This document shows, one piece after another, positions 1 through 5,810 of a stretch of 7,994 nucleotides of DNA. Source of the DNA: Xylophilus ampelinus (lineage in GTDB: Bacteria; Pseudomonadota; Gammaproteobacteria; Burkholderiales; Burkholderiaceae_C). A program made the position numbers and the translations under genes. Below the pieces are notes generated by a model that worked only from the letters and a program-made list of their open reading frames with translations, was not told where the DNA came from and did no database searches. The DNA lies in assembly GCF_901875635.1 (NCBI RefSeq), contig NZ_CABFMN010000019.1:1-7994 (forward strand). Direction: 5' to 3'. The first letter of the stretch is position 1, and every line of letters begins with the position of its first letter.

Positions 1-38
1 AGGCTGCTGCGCAGCCTTGTCCTTCGGCTTGGCTTGGC

Positions 39-146
39 TCCCTCTCCCTCTGGGAGAGGGTTGGGGTGAGGGCACGCAGCCTGGGCACGGCACGCCTCAT
101 CCACGGCCCGATGCCCTCACCCCGCCCTCTCCCAGAGGGAGAGGGA
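39..146. repeat. Inverted pair of ~34-bp palindromic repeats (REP/BIME-like)
   Basis: The left unit is 39-73 and the right unit 113-146. The right unit, read on the minus strand, matches the left almost base for base; the only difference is one G where the left has TT. Each unit contains its own 9-bp perfect hairpin (40-48 pairs with 52-60, loop TCT) followed by a G-rich tail ending in GTGAGGG. A 39-base spacer separates the units. Two head-to-head palindromic units with a short spacer resemble the REP pairs (BIMEs) of enterobacteria. Closely similar 'ccctctccc...ggggtgaggg' units are, to my knowledge, frequent between genes in beta- and gammaproteobacteria. The two units could also pair with each other into one long stem. 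Confidence 0.85.
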
Positions 147-422
147 GTAACAGCCAGCCGCGCAGCGGCTCAAGCTGCGCGGGGCCGAGCGCAGCGATGG
201 CCCGACCGAAAGCCCTTCTGGATGCGCCTGCGACGTGGCGATGGCGGGGTGGCAGCTGTGCCGCGTGCGGACACAGCTGCTTCGTCATCTGACTCGCTGC
301 AGCTGTCTGAGCGCAGCGCGCAGCGCGTAGCGAGTTCTGCAGCGCACCCCGTCAGCGCCGCGGCGCAGGTCACCCCGCAGCGAAGCGAAGGGGTCGCAGC
401 CAGCAGGATCGCCTTTTCTTTG

Positions 423-456
423 CCTACTTTCTTTTGGCGAAGCAAAAGAAAGTAGG
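423..456. repeat. 14-bp perfect hairpin repeat
   Basis: Bases 423-436 are exactly complementary to 443-456, leaving a 6-base loop (GCGAAG). The arm sequence is CCTACTTTCTTTTG. This hairpin, with the flanking GC-rich 'gcgccgccgggcg' segment (458-470), is a form I recognise from intergenic repeats of Comamonadaceae and some Xanthomonadaceae. It lies about 60 bases beyond the stop codon of the minus-strand membrane gene (519-797). On the minus strand it could act as a stem-loop terminator or 3'-end stabiliser for that gene, because a T-rich stretch is part of the arm itself. Confidence 0.8.
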
Positions 457-518
457 TGCGCCGCCGGGCGCATACCCCGGCTCCTGCATCTCACCCCTGA
501 GCAAGGCTCGAAAGAACC

Positions 519-797
519 CTACCTCCTCCACCCACGCAACACCCCCCACTGCACCGTCCCACACACCACCACCAGCGCCGCATAGGTCGCGATCCGCCCA
601 TCCCGCCCCGTGACCACCAGACCGGCCAGCAGCACCACCACCCCCGCTACGAAATTGATAGCTACCTGCGCCCACAGCGCGGGCGCTCCGGCCCCTTTCT
701 TCATCAAGAGCCGAGCCCCGAGCGCAAGCATGACCGCCACCGCCAGCGAAGGCAGCACGAAGTTGAAGAGGTGGTTCAGGAGTTGGAAGGCGGACAT
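519..797 (-). CDS. Small three-helix membrane protein of unknown function
   Basis: This 92-residue protein is mostly hydrophobic, with three likely membrane helices at about residues 10-30, 41-63 and 68-86. Basic residues (KK at 33-34, R66, R69, and the C-terminal RGWRR) lie between or after the helices. I do not recognise a family or function. I place the start at the ATG at 795-797 (MSAFQ...). An in-frame ATG 27 codons upstream at 876-878 would add a Pro/Arg-rich segment unlike a membrane protein N-terminus and would nearly reach the hemA promoter. No clear Shine-Dalgarno sequence precedes either start. The gene is divergent to hemA with 99 bases between the starts. My recollection is that small membrane proteins like this sit next to hemA in related genomes; that would need checking. 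Confidence 0.7.
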   Translation of the reverse strand: MSAFQLLNHLFNFVLPSLAVAVMLALGARLLMKKGAGAPALWAQVAINFVAGVVVLLAGLVVTGRDGRIATYAALVVVCGTVQWGVLRGWRR

Positions 798-882
798 GGC
801 GCAAAAGGGTCCGCGCGCCGGGCGCCGCAGCGACGGCCCGGGGGCATGCTGCAGCGCACAGGCCCATTGCGGCGGCAAATTT

Positions 883-888
883 TATAAT
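883..888 (+). promoter_or_regulatory. Perfect -10 box (TATAAT) just before hemA
   Basis: TATAAT at 883-888 matches the sigma-70 -10 consensus exactly and stands out in very GC-rich DNA. The hemA ATG begins at 897, only 8 bases after the box, so transcription would start at or within a base or two of the ATG. I see no good -35 box at the usual 16-18 base spacing; the bases at 860-866 are AGGCCCA. There is also no Shine-Dalgarno sequence before the ATG, which fits a leaderless transcript. Confidence 0.6.
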
Positions 889-896
889 CGCGGTCT

Positions 897-2168
897 ATGG
901 CAGTCTGGGCCCTCGGCTTGAACCACACGACCGCGCCGCTCGATCTGCGCGGTCGTTTCGCGTTCGCCCTCGACCAGATCGCCCCCACGCTGCAGAGCCT
1001 GCGCCGCTCGGTCGGCGCGCCGCACCACCCCGAGGTGGAAGCGGCCATCCTCTCCACCTGCAACCGCACCGAGATCTACTGCGCCGCCGAGCACGCCGCG
1101 CTGGACCACACCGTCGGCTGGCTGGCCGAGAGCGGCGGCGTCTCGCCCGCGCTGCTGCGCTCGCATGCCTACACGCTGACCGGCGACCAGGCGGCGCGCC
1201 ATGCCTTCCGCGTGGCCAGCGGGCTCGACTCGATGGTGCTGGGCGAGGCGCAGATCCTCGGCCAGATGAAGGATGCGGTGCGCGCCGCCGAGACCGCCGG
1301 CGCGCTGGGCAGCACGCTCAACCAGTTGTTCCAGCGCTCCTTCTCGGTGGCCAAGGAAGTGCGCACCGCCACCGAGATCGGCGCGCACTCCATCAGCATG
1401 GCAGCCGCGGCAGTGCGTCTGGCCGGCCAGCTCTTCGAAGACATCAAGACCACGCGCGTGCTCTTCGTCGGTGCCGGCGAGATGATCGACCTGGCCGCCA
1501 CGCACTTCGCCGCACGGCAGCCGGCCAAGATCGTCATCGCCAATCGCACGCTGGAGCGCGGCGAAAGGCTCGCCACGCGCTTCGGCGGCGAGGCGATGCG
1601 CCTGGCGGACCTGCCCGCGCGGCTGGCCGAGTTCGACATCGTCGTCAGCTGCACCGCCAGCACGCTGCCGCTGATCGGCCTGGGTGCGGTCGAACGCGCG
1701 CTCAAGGCCCGCAAGCACCGCCCCATGTTCATGGTCGACCTGGCCGTGCCGCGCGACATCGAGCCCGAGGTCAAGGCGCTGGAGGACGTGTACCTCTACA
1801 CCGTCGACGACCTGGCCCACGTAGTGCGCCAGGGCGAAGCCAGCCGCCAGGCGGCCGTGGCGCAGGCCGAGACCATCATCGATGCCGGCGTGCAGAGCTT
1901 CATGCACTGGCTGGACCAGCGCGGTACCGTGCCGCTGATCCAGCAGCTCAACGCCCAGGCCGAAGACTGGCGCAGCGCCGAACTGGCGCGCGCCCGCAGG
2001 CTGCTGGCCAAGGGCGAGCCGGTCGACGCCGTACTCGAGGCCCTGGCGCGCGGCCTCACGCAGAAGATGCTGCACGGCACCCTCGCCGAGCTGCATGCCG
2101 GCGATGCCGAAGCGCGTCAGCAGACCGCACAGGCCGTCTCGCGCCTGTTCCTGCGCAAAGAGCGTTAG
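897..2168 (+). CDS. hemA: Glutamyl-tRNA reductase (HemA)
   Basis: HemA uses NADPH to reduce glutamyl-tRNA(Glu) to glutamate-1-semialdehyde, the first committed step of C5-pathway tetrapyrrole (heme, siroheme) synthesis in the cytoplasm. The 423-residue length is typical. The N-terminal catalytic domain has GLNHTTAP (7-14) and STCNRTE (53-59) with the catalytic Cys55. The signature [15 protein letters not shown] lies at 109-123. The NADPH-binding domain has VGAGEM (191-196), and [10 protein letters not shown] (281-290) follows. A helical dimerisation domain makes up the C-terminus, ending RLFLRKER. The ATG at 897 gives the family's usual N-terminus (MAVWALG). No Shine-Dalgarno sequence is visible and a perfect -10 box lies 8 bases upstream, suggesting a leaderless message. 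prfA follows after 156 bases, the widely conserved hemA-prfA-prmC order. Confidence 0.98.
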   Translation: MAVWALGLNHTTAPLDLRGRFAFALDQIAPTLQSLRRSVGAPHHPEVEAAILSTCNRTEIYCAAEHAALDHTVGWLAESGGVSPALLRSHAYTLTGDQAARHAFRVASGLDSMVLGEAQILGQMKDAVRAAETAGALGSTLNQLFQRSFSVAKEVRTATEIGAHSISMAAAAVRLAGQLFEDIKTTRVLFVGAGEMIDLAATHFAARQPAKIVIANRTLERGERLATRFGGEAMRLADLPARLAEFDIVVSCTASTLPLIGLGAVERALKARKHRPMFMVDLAVPRDIEPEVKALEDVYLYTVDDLAHVVRQGEASRQAAVAQAETIIDAGVQSFMHWLDQRGTVPLIQQLNAQAEDWRSAELARARRLLAKGEPVDAVLEALARGLTQKMLHGTLAELHAGDAEARQQTAQAVSRLFLRKER

Positions 2169-2196
2169 CGAAGCAGGTACGAACCCGGACTTCCGG

Positions 2197-2303
2197 ACGC
2201 GAAGAGCGCGAAGGTTTCGCGAAAGTCGCCAAAGGAAGACCTGAAATCCTTTTTTCAAGGTTTTCTTTTCGCGTCCTTCGCGAAACCTTCGCGGCCTTCG
2301 CGT
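2197..2303. repeat. Long imperfect inverted repeat between hemA and prfA
   Basis: The left arm (about 2197-2238) and right arm (about 2265-2303) are imperfect reverse complements rich in CGCGAAGG / CCTTCGCG. The best-matched core is GCGAAGGTTTCGCGAA on the left against TTCGCGAAACCTTCGC on the right. The central segment continues the pairing (ACCTGAAA against TTTCAAGGT), so the whole block could fold into one long hairpin. I recall 'ttcgcgaaggacgcgaagg' repeats as dispersed elements in Comamonadaceae. It fills most of the hemA-prfA gap and ends 21 bases before the prfA ATG. It could attenuate read-through or act as an mRNA processing or stability element. No T-tract follows the full stem, so a simple intrinsic terminator is unlikely. 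Confidence 0.8.
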
Positions 2304-2324
2304 TCTGTTCCGATCCCCATCCCG

Positions 2325-3410
2325 ATGAAACCCTTCCTCCGCCACCAGCTCGCCCGCCACGCCCAGCGCCTCGAGGAACTCGACTTCCTGCTCTCGCGCG
2401 AGGACGTGATGGGCGACATGGCCAAGTACCGGCCGCTGGCCAAGGAGCACGCCGAAGTCACGGCCGTGGCCGGCCGCTGGGCGCGCTACCAGCAGCGCGA
2501 GGCCGACCTCGCCGGCGCGCGCGAGATGCTGGAGGACGCCGACATGGCCGAGATGGCCCGCGAGGAAATCGCCGCCGCCGAGGCCGAGCTGCTGCAACTC
2601 GAAGACGAACTGCAGCGCCTGCTGCTGCCCAAGGACCCGGACGACGCGCGCAACGCCTTCGTCGAGATCCGCGCGGGCACGGGCGGCGACGAATCCGCCC
2701 TCTTTGCCGGCGACCTCACGCGCATGTACACGCGCCACGCCGCCAACCGCGGCTGGAAGGTGGAGGTGATGAGCGAGTCGCCCAACGAGATCGGCGGCTA
2801 CAAGGAGATCGTGCTGCGCGTCGAAGGCGACGATGTCTACGGCCAGCTGCGCTTCGAATCGGGCGGCCACCGCGTGCAGCGCGTGCCGGCCACCGAGACG
2901 CAGGGCCGCATCCACACCAGCGCCTGCACCGTGGCCGTGATGCCCGAGCCCGACGAGGCGCAGGCCATCACGCTGAACCCGGCCGACCTGCGCATCGACA
3001 CCTTCCGCGCCAGCGGCGCGGGCGGCCAGCACATCAACAAGACCGACTCGGCCGTGCGCGTGGTGCACCTGCCCACCGGCATCGTGGCCGAATGCCAGGA
3101 CGGGCGCAGCCAGCACGCCAACAAGGCGCAGGCGCTGCGCGTGCTGCAGGCCCGGCTGCAGGACAAGGAGCGCAGCGAGCGCGCCGCCAGGGAGGCCGCC
3201 ACCCGCAAGGGCCTGATCGGCAGCGGCGACCGCAGCGACCGCATCCGCACCTACAACTTCCCGCAGGGACGGCTCACCGACCACCGCATCAACCTCACGC
3301 TCTACAAGCTGGCCACCATCATGGAGGGCGACCTGACGGAGGTGCTGGCCGCGCTGCGCGCCGCGCGCGAAGCCGAGCAGCTGGCGGAGCTGGAAGAGGC
3401 GACGGCCTGA
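2325..3410 (+). CDS. prfA: Peptide chain release factor 1 (RF1)
   Basis: RF1 recognises UAA and UAG stop codons on the ribosome and triggers release of the finished peptide. The 361 residues align over the full length, as I recall E. coli RF1, from MKP... onwards. Visible landmarks are [13 protein letters not shown] (100-112), RAGTGGDE (116-123), the tripeptide anticodon PAT (188-190) that marks RF1 rather than RF2 (SPF), and the catalytic GGQ at 233-235 in SGAGGQHIN. Gln235 is the residue methylated by PrmC, whose gene follows directly. The prfA stop (TGA, 3408-3410) shares its last A with the prmC ATG, so translation is probably coupled. No Shine-Dalgarno sequence precedes the ATG; the upstream bases are C-rich. 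The start is nevertheless supported by the family N-terminus. Confidence 0.98.
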   Translation: MKPFLRHQLARHAQRLEELDFLLSREDVMGDMAKYRPLAKEHAEVTAVAGRWARYQQREADLAGAREMLEDADMAEMAREEIAAAEAELLQLEDELQRLLLPKDPDDARNAFVEIRAGTGGDESALFAGDLTRMYTRHAANRGWKVEVMSESPNEIGGYKEIVLRVEGDDVYGQLRFESGGHRVQRVPATETQGRIHTSACTVAVMPEPDEAQAITLNPADLRIDTFRASGAGGQHINKTDSAVRVVHLPTGIVAECQDGRSQHANKAQALRVLQARLQDKERSERAAREAATRKGLIGSGDRSDRIRTYNFPQGRLTDHRINLTLYKLATIMEGDLTEVLAALRAAREAEQLAELEEATA

Positions 3411-4342
3411 TGGCGGATTTGCCGGACTTTCAAGCCAAATCGGCCTCCAGCGCCCGTGGAACGGGCGCGAGCAGCTATGGAAACGATAGCAATTCATTGA
3501 CCCCGACGCTGGCGCAGGCCCTGCGCGACGCCGCGGTGCGTGGCCTGGACCGGCTCGACGCCCAGATCCTGCTGCTGCACGCCCTCGGCCGCCCGGGCCA
3601 CGAGCGCGCGTGGCTGCTGGCGCACGACACCGATTCCCTGTCCGAGGGCGCCGCAGCGACGTTTGCCGCGCTGTGCCAACGCCGCGTGGCCGGCGAGCCA
3701 GTCGCCTACCTGCTCGGCGAAAAGGAATTCCACGGCCTTGCGCTGGCGGTCGACCCGCGTGTGCTGGTGCCGCGGCCCGACACCGAGACGCTGGTCGAGT
3801 GGGCGCTGGACTGCCTGAAGGACGTGGCGGCGCCCGCCGTGCTGGACCTGGGCACCGGCAGCGGCGCCATCGCGCTGGCGCTGCAGCAGGCGCGGCCCGA
3901 CACACAGGTCGACGCCGTCGACGCCAGCGCCGATGCGCTGGCCGTGGCGCGAGCCAACGCGGAACGCCTGGGCCTGCCGGTTCGTTTTCGGCAAGCCGAC
4001 TGGCTGGATGGCGCCGGAAGCGCCCGGCCCGGCGGCTACGCGCTCATCGCCAGCAACCCGCCCTACATCGCCGAGGGCGACGCCCACCTGCCCGCGCTGC
4101 GCCACGAGCCCGCCGGCGCCCTGGTCAGCGGCGCCGACGGTCTCCGGGACATCCGCCGCATCGTGGCCGACGCGCCGGCGCACCTCGCCGAGGGCGGCTG
4201 GCTGCTGCTGGAGCACGGCCACGACCAGGCGCCAGCGGTGCGCGCGCTGCTGGCCGAACGGGGTTTTGCGCAGGTACAAAGCCGCGACGACCTGGCCGGC
4301 ATCGCCCGCTGTTCCGGCGGGGTCTGGCGCGCAGTGAAATAA
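3410..4342 (+). CDS. prmC: Release factor glutamine methyltransferase (PrmC/HemK)
   Basis: PrmC transfers a methyl group from S-adenosylmethionine to the GGQ glutamine of RF1 and RF2, raising termination efficiency. The protein has 310 residues: a helical N-terminal substrate-binding domain (to about 115), then a Rossmann-like methyltransferase domain. Motifs include GEPVAYLLGEKEFHGL (95-110), PRPDTETLVE (121-130), SAM-binding DLGTGSG (146-152) and the catalytic NPPY (216-219). E. coli PrmC has 277 residues; here about 30 extra lie at the N-terminus. Codons 8-29 are encoded by a palindromic repeat (see 3428-3496), and homology seems to begin at about residue 30 (LTPTLAQALRD). I chose the ATG at 3410 because it overlaps the prfA stop as TGATG, typical of coupling. 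A TTG at 3497-3499 is an alternative start but has no Shine-Dalgarno sequence. Confidence 0.95.
   Translation: MADLPDFQAKSASSARGTGASSYGNDSNSLTPTLAQALRDAAVRGLDRLDAQILLLHALGRPGHERAWLLAHDTDSLSEGAAATFAALCQRRVAGEPVAYLLGEKEFHGLALAVDPRVLVPRPDTETLVEWALDCLKDVAAPAVLDLGTGSGAIALALQQARPDTQVDAVDASADALAVARANAERLGLPVRFRQADWLDGAGSARPGGYALIASNPPYIAEGDAHLPALRHEPAGALVSGADGLRDIRRIVADAPAHLAEGGWLLLEHGHDQAPAVRALLAERGFAQVQSRDDLAGIARCSGGVWRAVK
3428..3496 (+). repeat. Palindromic repeat within the prmC 5' end (copy 1)
   Basis: This segment contains an 8-bp perfect hairpin (GCGCCCGT at 3450-3457 against ACGGGCGC at 3461-3468, loop GGA) followed by GCAGCTAT (3471-3478). The same core occurs near the other end of the window (7232-7266), where the hairpin stem, GCAGCTAT and CAATTCA recur in order. 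Copy 1 has 11 extra bases (3479-3489) between the last two. I recall such 'cctccagcgcccg...gcagctat' units as common intergenic repeats in Comamonadaceae. Here the unit is read through in frame as residues about 7-29 of PrmC (low-complexity Ser/Ala/Gly). The left boundary is approximate. Confidence 0.75.
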
Positions 4343-4343
4343 T
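4335..4343 (+). promoter_or_regulatory. Possible extended -10 promoter for grxD
   Basis: TGAAATAAT at 4335-4343 reads as an extended -10 element (TG, one base, then AATAAT; one mismatch to TATAAT). It straddles the prmC stop codon. Transcription would start near 4350 and give grxD a leader of about 50 bases. No convincing -35 box is visible, which extended -10 promoters tolerate. It would allow grxD and the cupin gene to be transcribed independently of the hemA-prfA-prmC unit. This is an inference from one short motif. Confidence 0.35.
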
Positions 4344-4401
4344 CCGCCCCAGGCTTTCATCCCGCCATTCCAGCCCCACCTCCACGACGAAGGAATCCAC
4401 C

Positions 4402-4725
4402 ATGAGCGACGCCCAGCAACGCATCGACGAACTCGTCAAGACCAACGAAGTCCTGCTCTTCATGAAGGGCACGGCCAGCTTCCCGATGTGCGGCTTCTCC
4501 GGCCGCGCGATCCAGATCCTCAAGGCCTGCGGCGTCGACCCCAAGGCCGTGAAGACCGTCAACGTGCTGGAAGACCCCGAGATCCGCGCCGGCATCAAGG
4601 ACTACAGCCAGTGGCCCACGATCCCGCAGCTGTACGTCAAGGGAGAGTTCATCGGCGGCTCGGACATCATGATGGAGATGTACGAGTCGGGCGAGCTCCA
4701 GCAGGTGCTCGCGCAACCCGCGTAA
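4402..4725 (+). CDS. grxD: Monothiol glutaredoxin of the CGFS type (Grx4/GrxD)
   Basis: CGFS glutaredoxins bind a glutathione-ligated [2Fe-2S] cluster between two subunits, or with a BolA partner, and act as cytoplasmic Fe-S cluster carriers. The 107 residues match the single-domain bacterial form in length. Visible motifs are FMKGT (20-24), the active site CGFS (30-33) with Cys30, WPTIPQLYVKGEFIGG (71-86) containing the cis-Pro and glutathione-binding segment, and GGSDI (85-89). An AAGGA at 4390-4394, 7 bases before the ATG at 4402, is a good Shine-Dalgarno sequence and fixes the start. The gene lies 59 bases after prmC and 13 bases before the cupin gene, with which it is probably co-transcribed. 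An open frame continues upstream over prmC but carries no homology there. Confidence 0.97.
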   Translation: MSDAQQRIDELVKTNEVLLFMKGTASFPMCGFSGRAIQILKACGVDPKAVKTVNVLEDPEIRAGIKDYSQWPTIPQLYVKGEFIGGSDIMMEMYESGELQQVLAQPA

Positions 4726-4738
4726 GGCCGCCGAAGGC

Positions 4739-5242
4739 ATGGCGCACCACGATCACCCCCACGATCACGACGACCATGCCGAGCCGGCGTGGAAACACGA
4801 CGGCGTCCGGGTCATCCCCGGCAACCAGCTCGACACCCACACGGCCCAGACGCCCGGCATGAACCGGGCCGCGGCCATCAACTTCGCCCGCGTGGGCGCC
4901 CAGAAGCTCTGGGCCGGCACCGTGACCATCCATGCCAACGCCAAGACCGGCGCCCACCACCACGGGCACCTGGAGTCGGTGATCTACGTGGTGCGCGGCA
5001 AGGCCCGCATGCGCTGGGGCGAGCAGCTCGAGTTCACGGCCGAGGCCGGCCCGGGCGACTTCATCTACGTGCCGCCCTACGTGCCGCACCAGGAGATCAA
5101 CGCCAGCGCCACCGAGCCGCTCGAGTGCGTGCTGTGCCGCAGCGACGGCGAGGCGGTGGCCGTCAACATCGACATCGAACCGGCCGAGAAGCCGGAAACG
5201 GTGCTGTGGGTGGACCCGACGCACCCGACCGGCGGGGTCTGA
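4739..5242 (+). CDS. Cupin-domain protein, probably metal-binding
   Basis: This 167-residue protein is a single cupin beta-barrel. Cupin motif 1 is GAHHHGHLES (71-80), supplying His73, His75 and Glu79, with Gly87 closing the motif. Motif 2 is GDFIYVPPYVPHQEIN (106-121), supplying His117. The four residues form the usual site for a divalent metal (Fe, Mn, Zn or Ni). The substrate or reaction cannot be told from the sequence; other cupins of this size serve as dioxygenases, isomerases or sensors. The N-terminus MAHHDHPHDHDDHAEP is very rich in His and Asp and precedes the conserved part, which starts near WKHDGVRVIPG (18-28). The ATG at 4739 is 13 bases after the grxD stop, and TAAGG overlapping that stop may serve as its Shine-Dalgarno sequence. 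Met41 is a less likely start because conserved residues would be lost. Confidence 0.88.
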   Translation: MAHHDHPHDHDDHAEPAWKHDGVRVIPGNQLDTHTAQTPGMNRAAAINFARVGAQKLWAGTVTIHANAKTGAHHHGHLESVIYVVRGKARMRWGEQLEFTAEAGPGDFIYVPPYVPHQEINASATEPLECVLCRSDGEAVAVNIDIEPAEKPETVLWVDPTHPTGGV

Positions 5243-5259
5243 GCGCCGCAGCGGCGCTC
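5241..5259. terminator. Stem-loop at the cupin / 140-aa gene convergence
   Basis: GAGCGCCG (5241-5248) pairs perfectly with CGGCGCTC (5252-5259) around the loop CAG; the stem overlaps the cupin stop codon. An identical CGGCGCTC recurs at 5277-5284, overlapping the stop codon of the opposing gene, so the first arm can pair with either. The 40-base gap between two converging genes is a natural place for a two-way terminator, but no T-tract follows on either strand. Confidence 0.4.
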
Positions 5260-5282
5260 GGGTCAGCAGTGGGCGCCGGCGC

Positions 5283-5705
5283 TCACTTGCAGAACGCCTC
5301 GGCAAAGGCGACCAGCTTCCTGCCGTCCTCGTCCACGAAGACCTTGGCCGGCGACAGGCCGACATAGCGCCCGCCCTCGTGCGGGCGCGCCTCGTTGACT
5401 TGCACACCCACCAACGCGCCCGAGGGCACGTAGCGGCACTCCATCTGCGTCGCACATTCGCCCACCGGGCCCGTGGGCAGTGCAAGCACGCCCTCGAAGT
5501 CGTTGGCCGCCACCAGTTCCAGAAGCTTCGTCTGGTGCTCGCGCTTGTAGTGGCGAAGGCCATGCTTCTGCGATTCACCGGTCTCGACATGCTTGAGCAT
5601 GAGCACGAACTTGCGCTTGAAGAGCTGCAGCTCATTCATCAGCAGTTCGAACAAGTCGCCATACTCGCCCGGGGCCACTTCTTTCGACACGGACTTGGGT
5701 TGCAT
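5283..5705 (-). CDS. Soluble 140-aa protein of unknown function
   Basis: I do not recognise this protein. It has 140 residues, no signal peptide and no membrane segment. The N-terminal half (about 15-70) looks helical and highly charged (GDLFELLMNELQLFKRKF, then KREHQTKLLELV). The C-terminal half (75-140) has beta-like stretches with the glycines and prolines of a small compact fold. Cysteines are at 84, 90 and 139. The ATG at 5703-5705 is preceded by AAGGA (5716-5720, minus strand) at a 10-base spacing, a usable Shine-Dalgarno sequence. TAGATT on the minus strand (5740-5745) is a possible weak -10 box. An open frame continues far upstream but is antisense to paeA. The gene is divergent to paeA, with 105 bases between starts, and converges on the cupin gene. 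Codon use resembles that of its neighbours. Confidence 0.8.
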   Translation of the reverse strand: MQPKSVSKEVAPGEYGDLFELLMNELQLFKRKFVLMLKHVETGESQKHGLRHYKREHQTKLLELVAANDFEGVLALPTGPVGECATQMECRYVPSGALVGVQVNEARPHEGGRYVGLSPAKVFVDEDGRKLVAFAEAFCK

Positions 5706-5810
5706 CTGACTGCGATCCTTTGAGTTCTTGGGAGCGGGTAATCTAGCGGCTTTTGCGGCCCTCCCGCGCGCCCCTGCGTGGCCTGGGCATGCGGCCGTCG
5801 CCGCCGTGCC

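Larger units (their letters stand above)
1..518. other. Gene-free region made of palindromic repeats
   Basis: I see no convincing gene in these 518 bases. The open frames here run through repeats, have no recognisable protein family and lack ribosome binding sites. The stretch is instead dense in stem-loops: a perfect 7-bp hairpin at 1-17, an inverted pair of ~34-bp elements (39-146), a 9-bp inverted repeat at 158-166/174-182, another at 252-260/272-280, and a 14-bp hairpin at 423-456. From memory, the part from about 160 to 490 resembles a longer composite intergenic repeat of Comamonadaceae genomes that ends in the same 'ctactttctttt' hairpin followed by a GC-rich segment. That resemblance is recall, not a search. 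The 1-17 hairpin lacks a T-tract, so it is at best a weak terminator for a gene left of the window. Confidence 0.6.

Noticed and set aside
39..146. CRISPR array
   Set aside because: There are only two repeat units, in inverted rather than direct orientation, with no further spaced copies and no cas genes.
66..455. Open frames across the 5' repeat region (both strands)
   Set aside because: They run through palindromic repeats, lack ribosome binding sites and show no recognisable protein features.
424..867. 147-residue minus-strand frame overlapping the small membrane gene
   Set aside because: It is Gly/Ala/Arg-rich, runs through the repeat hairpin and competes with the hydrophobic, membrane-like frame ending at 519, which is more credible.
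882..3905. 1007-residue open frame on the minus strand
   Set aside because: It is antisense to hemA, prfA and part of prmC, all unambiguous genes. Its composition (Arg/Ala/Gly/His-rich, low complexity) is what GC-rich codon bias produces on the opposite strand.
3610..4401. N-terminal extension of grxD over prmC in another frame
   Set aside because: The extension is Arg/Pro-rich shadow sequence of prmC. The grxD ATG at 4402 has a strong Shine-Dalgarno sequence and gives the normal family length.
5778..5810. GTG start adding 11 residues to the PaeA-like protein
   Set aside because: It adds an Arg-rich segment before the first membrane helix, lacks a Shine-Dalgarno sequence and is not needed to match the family N-terminus.
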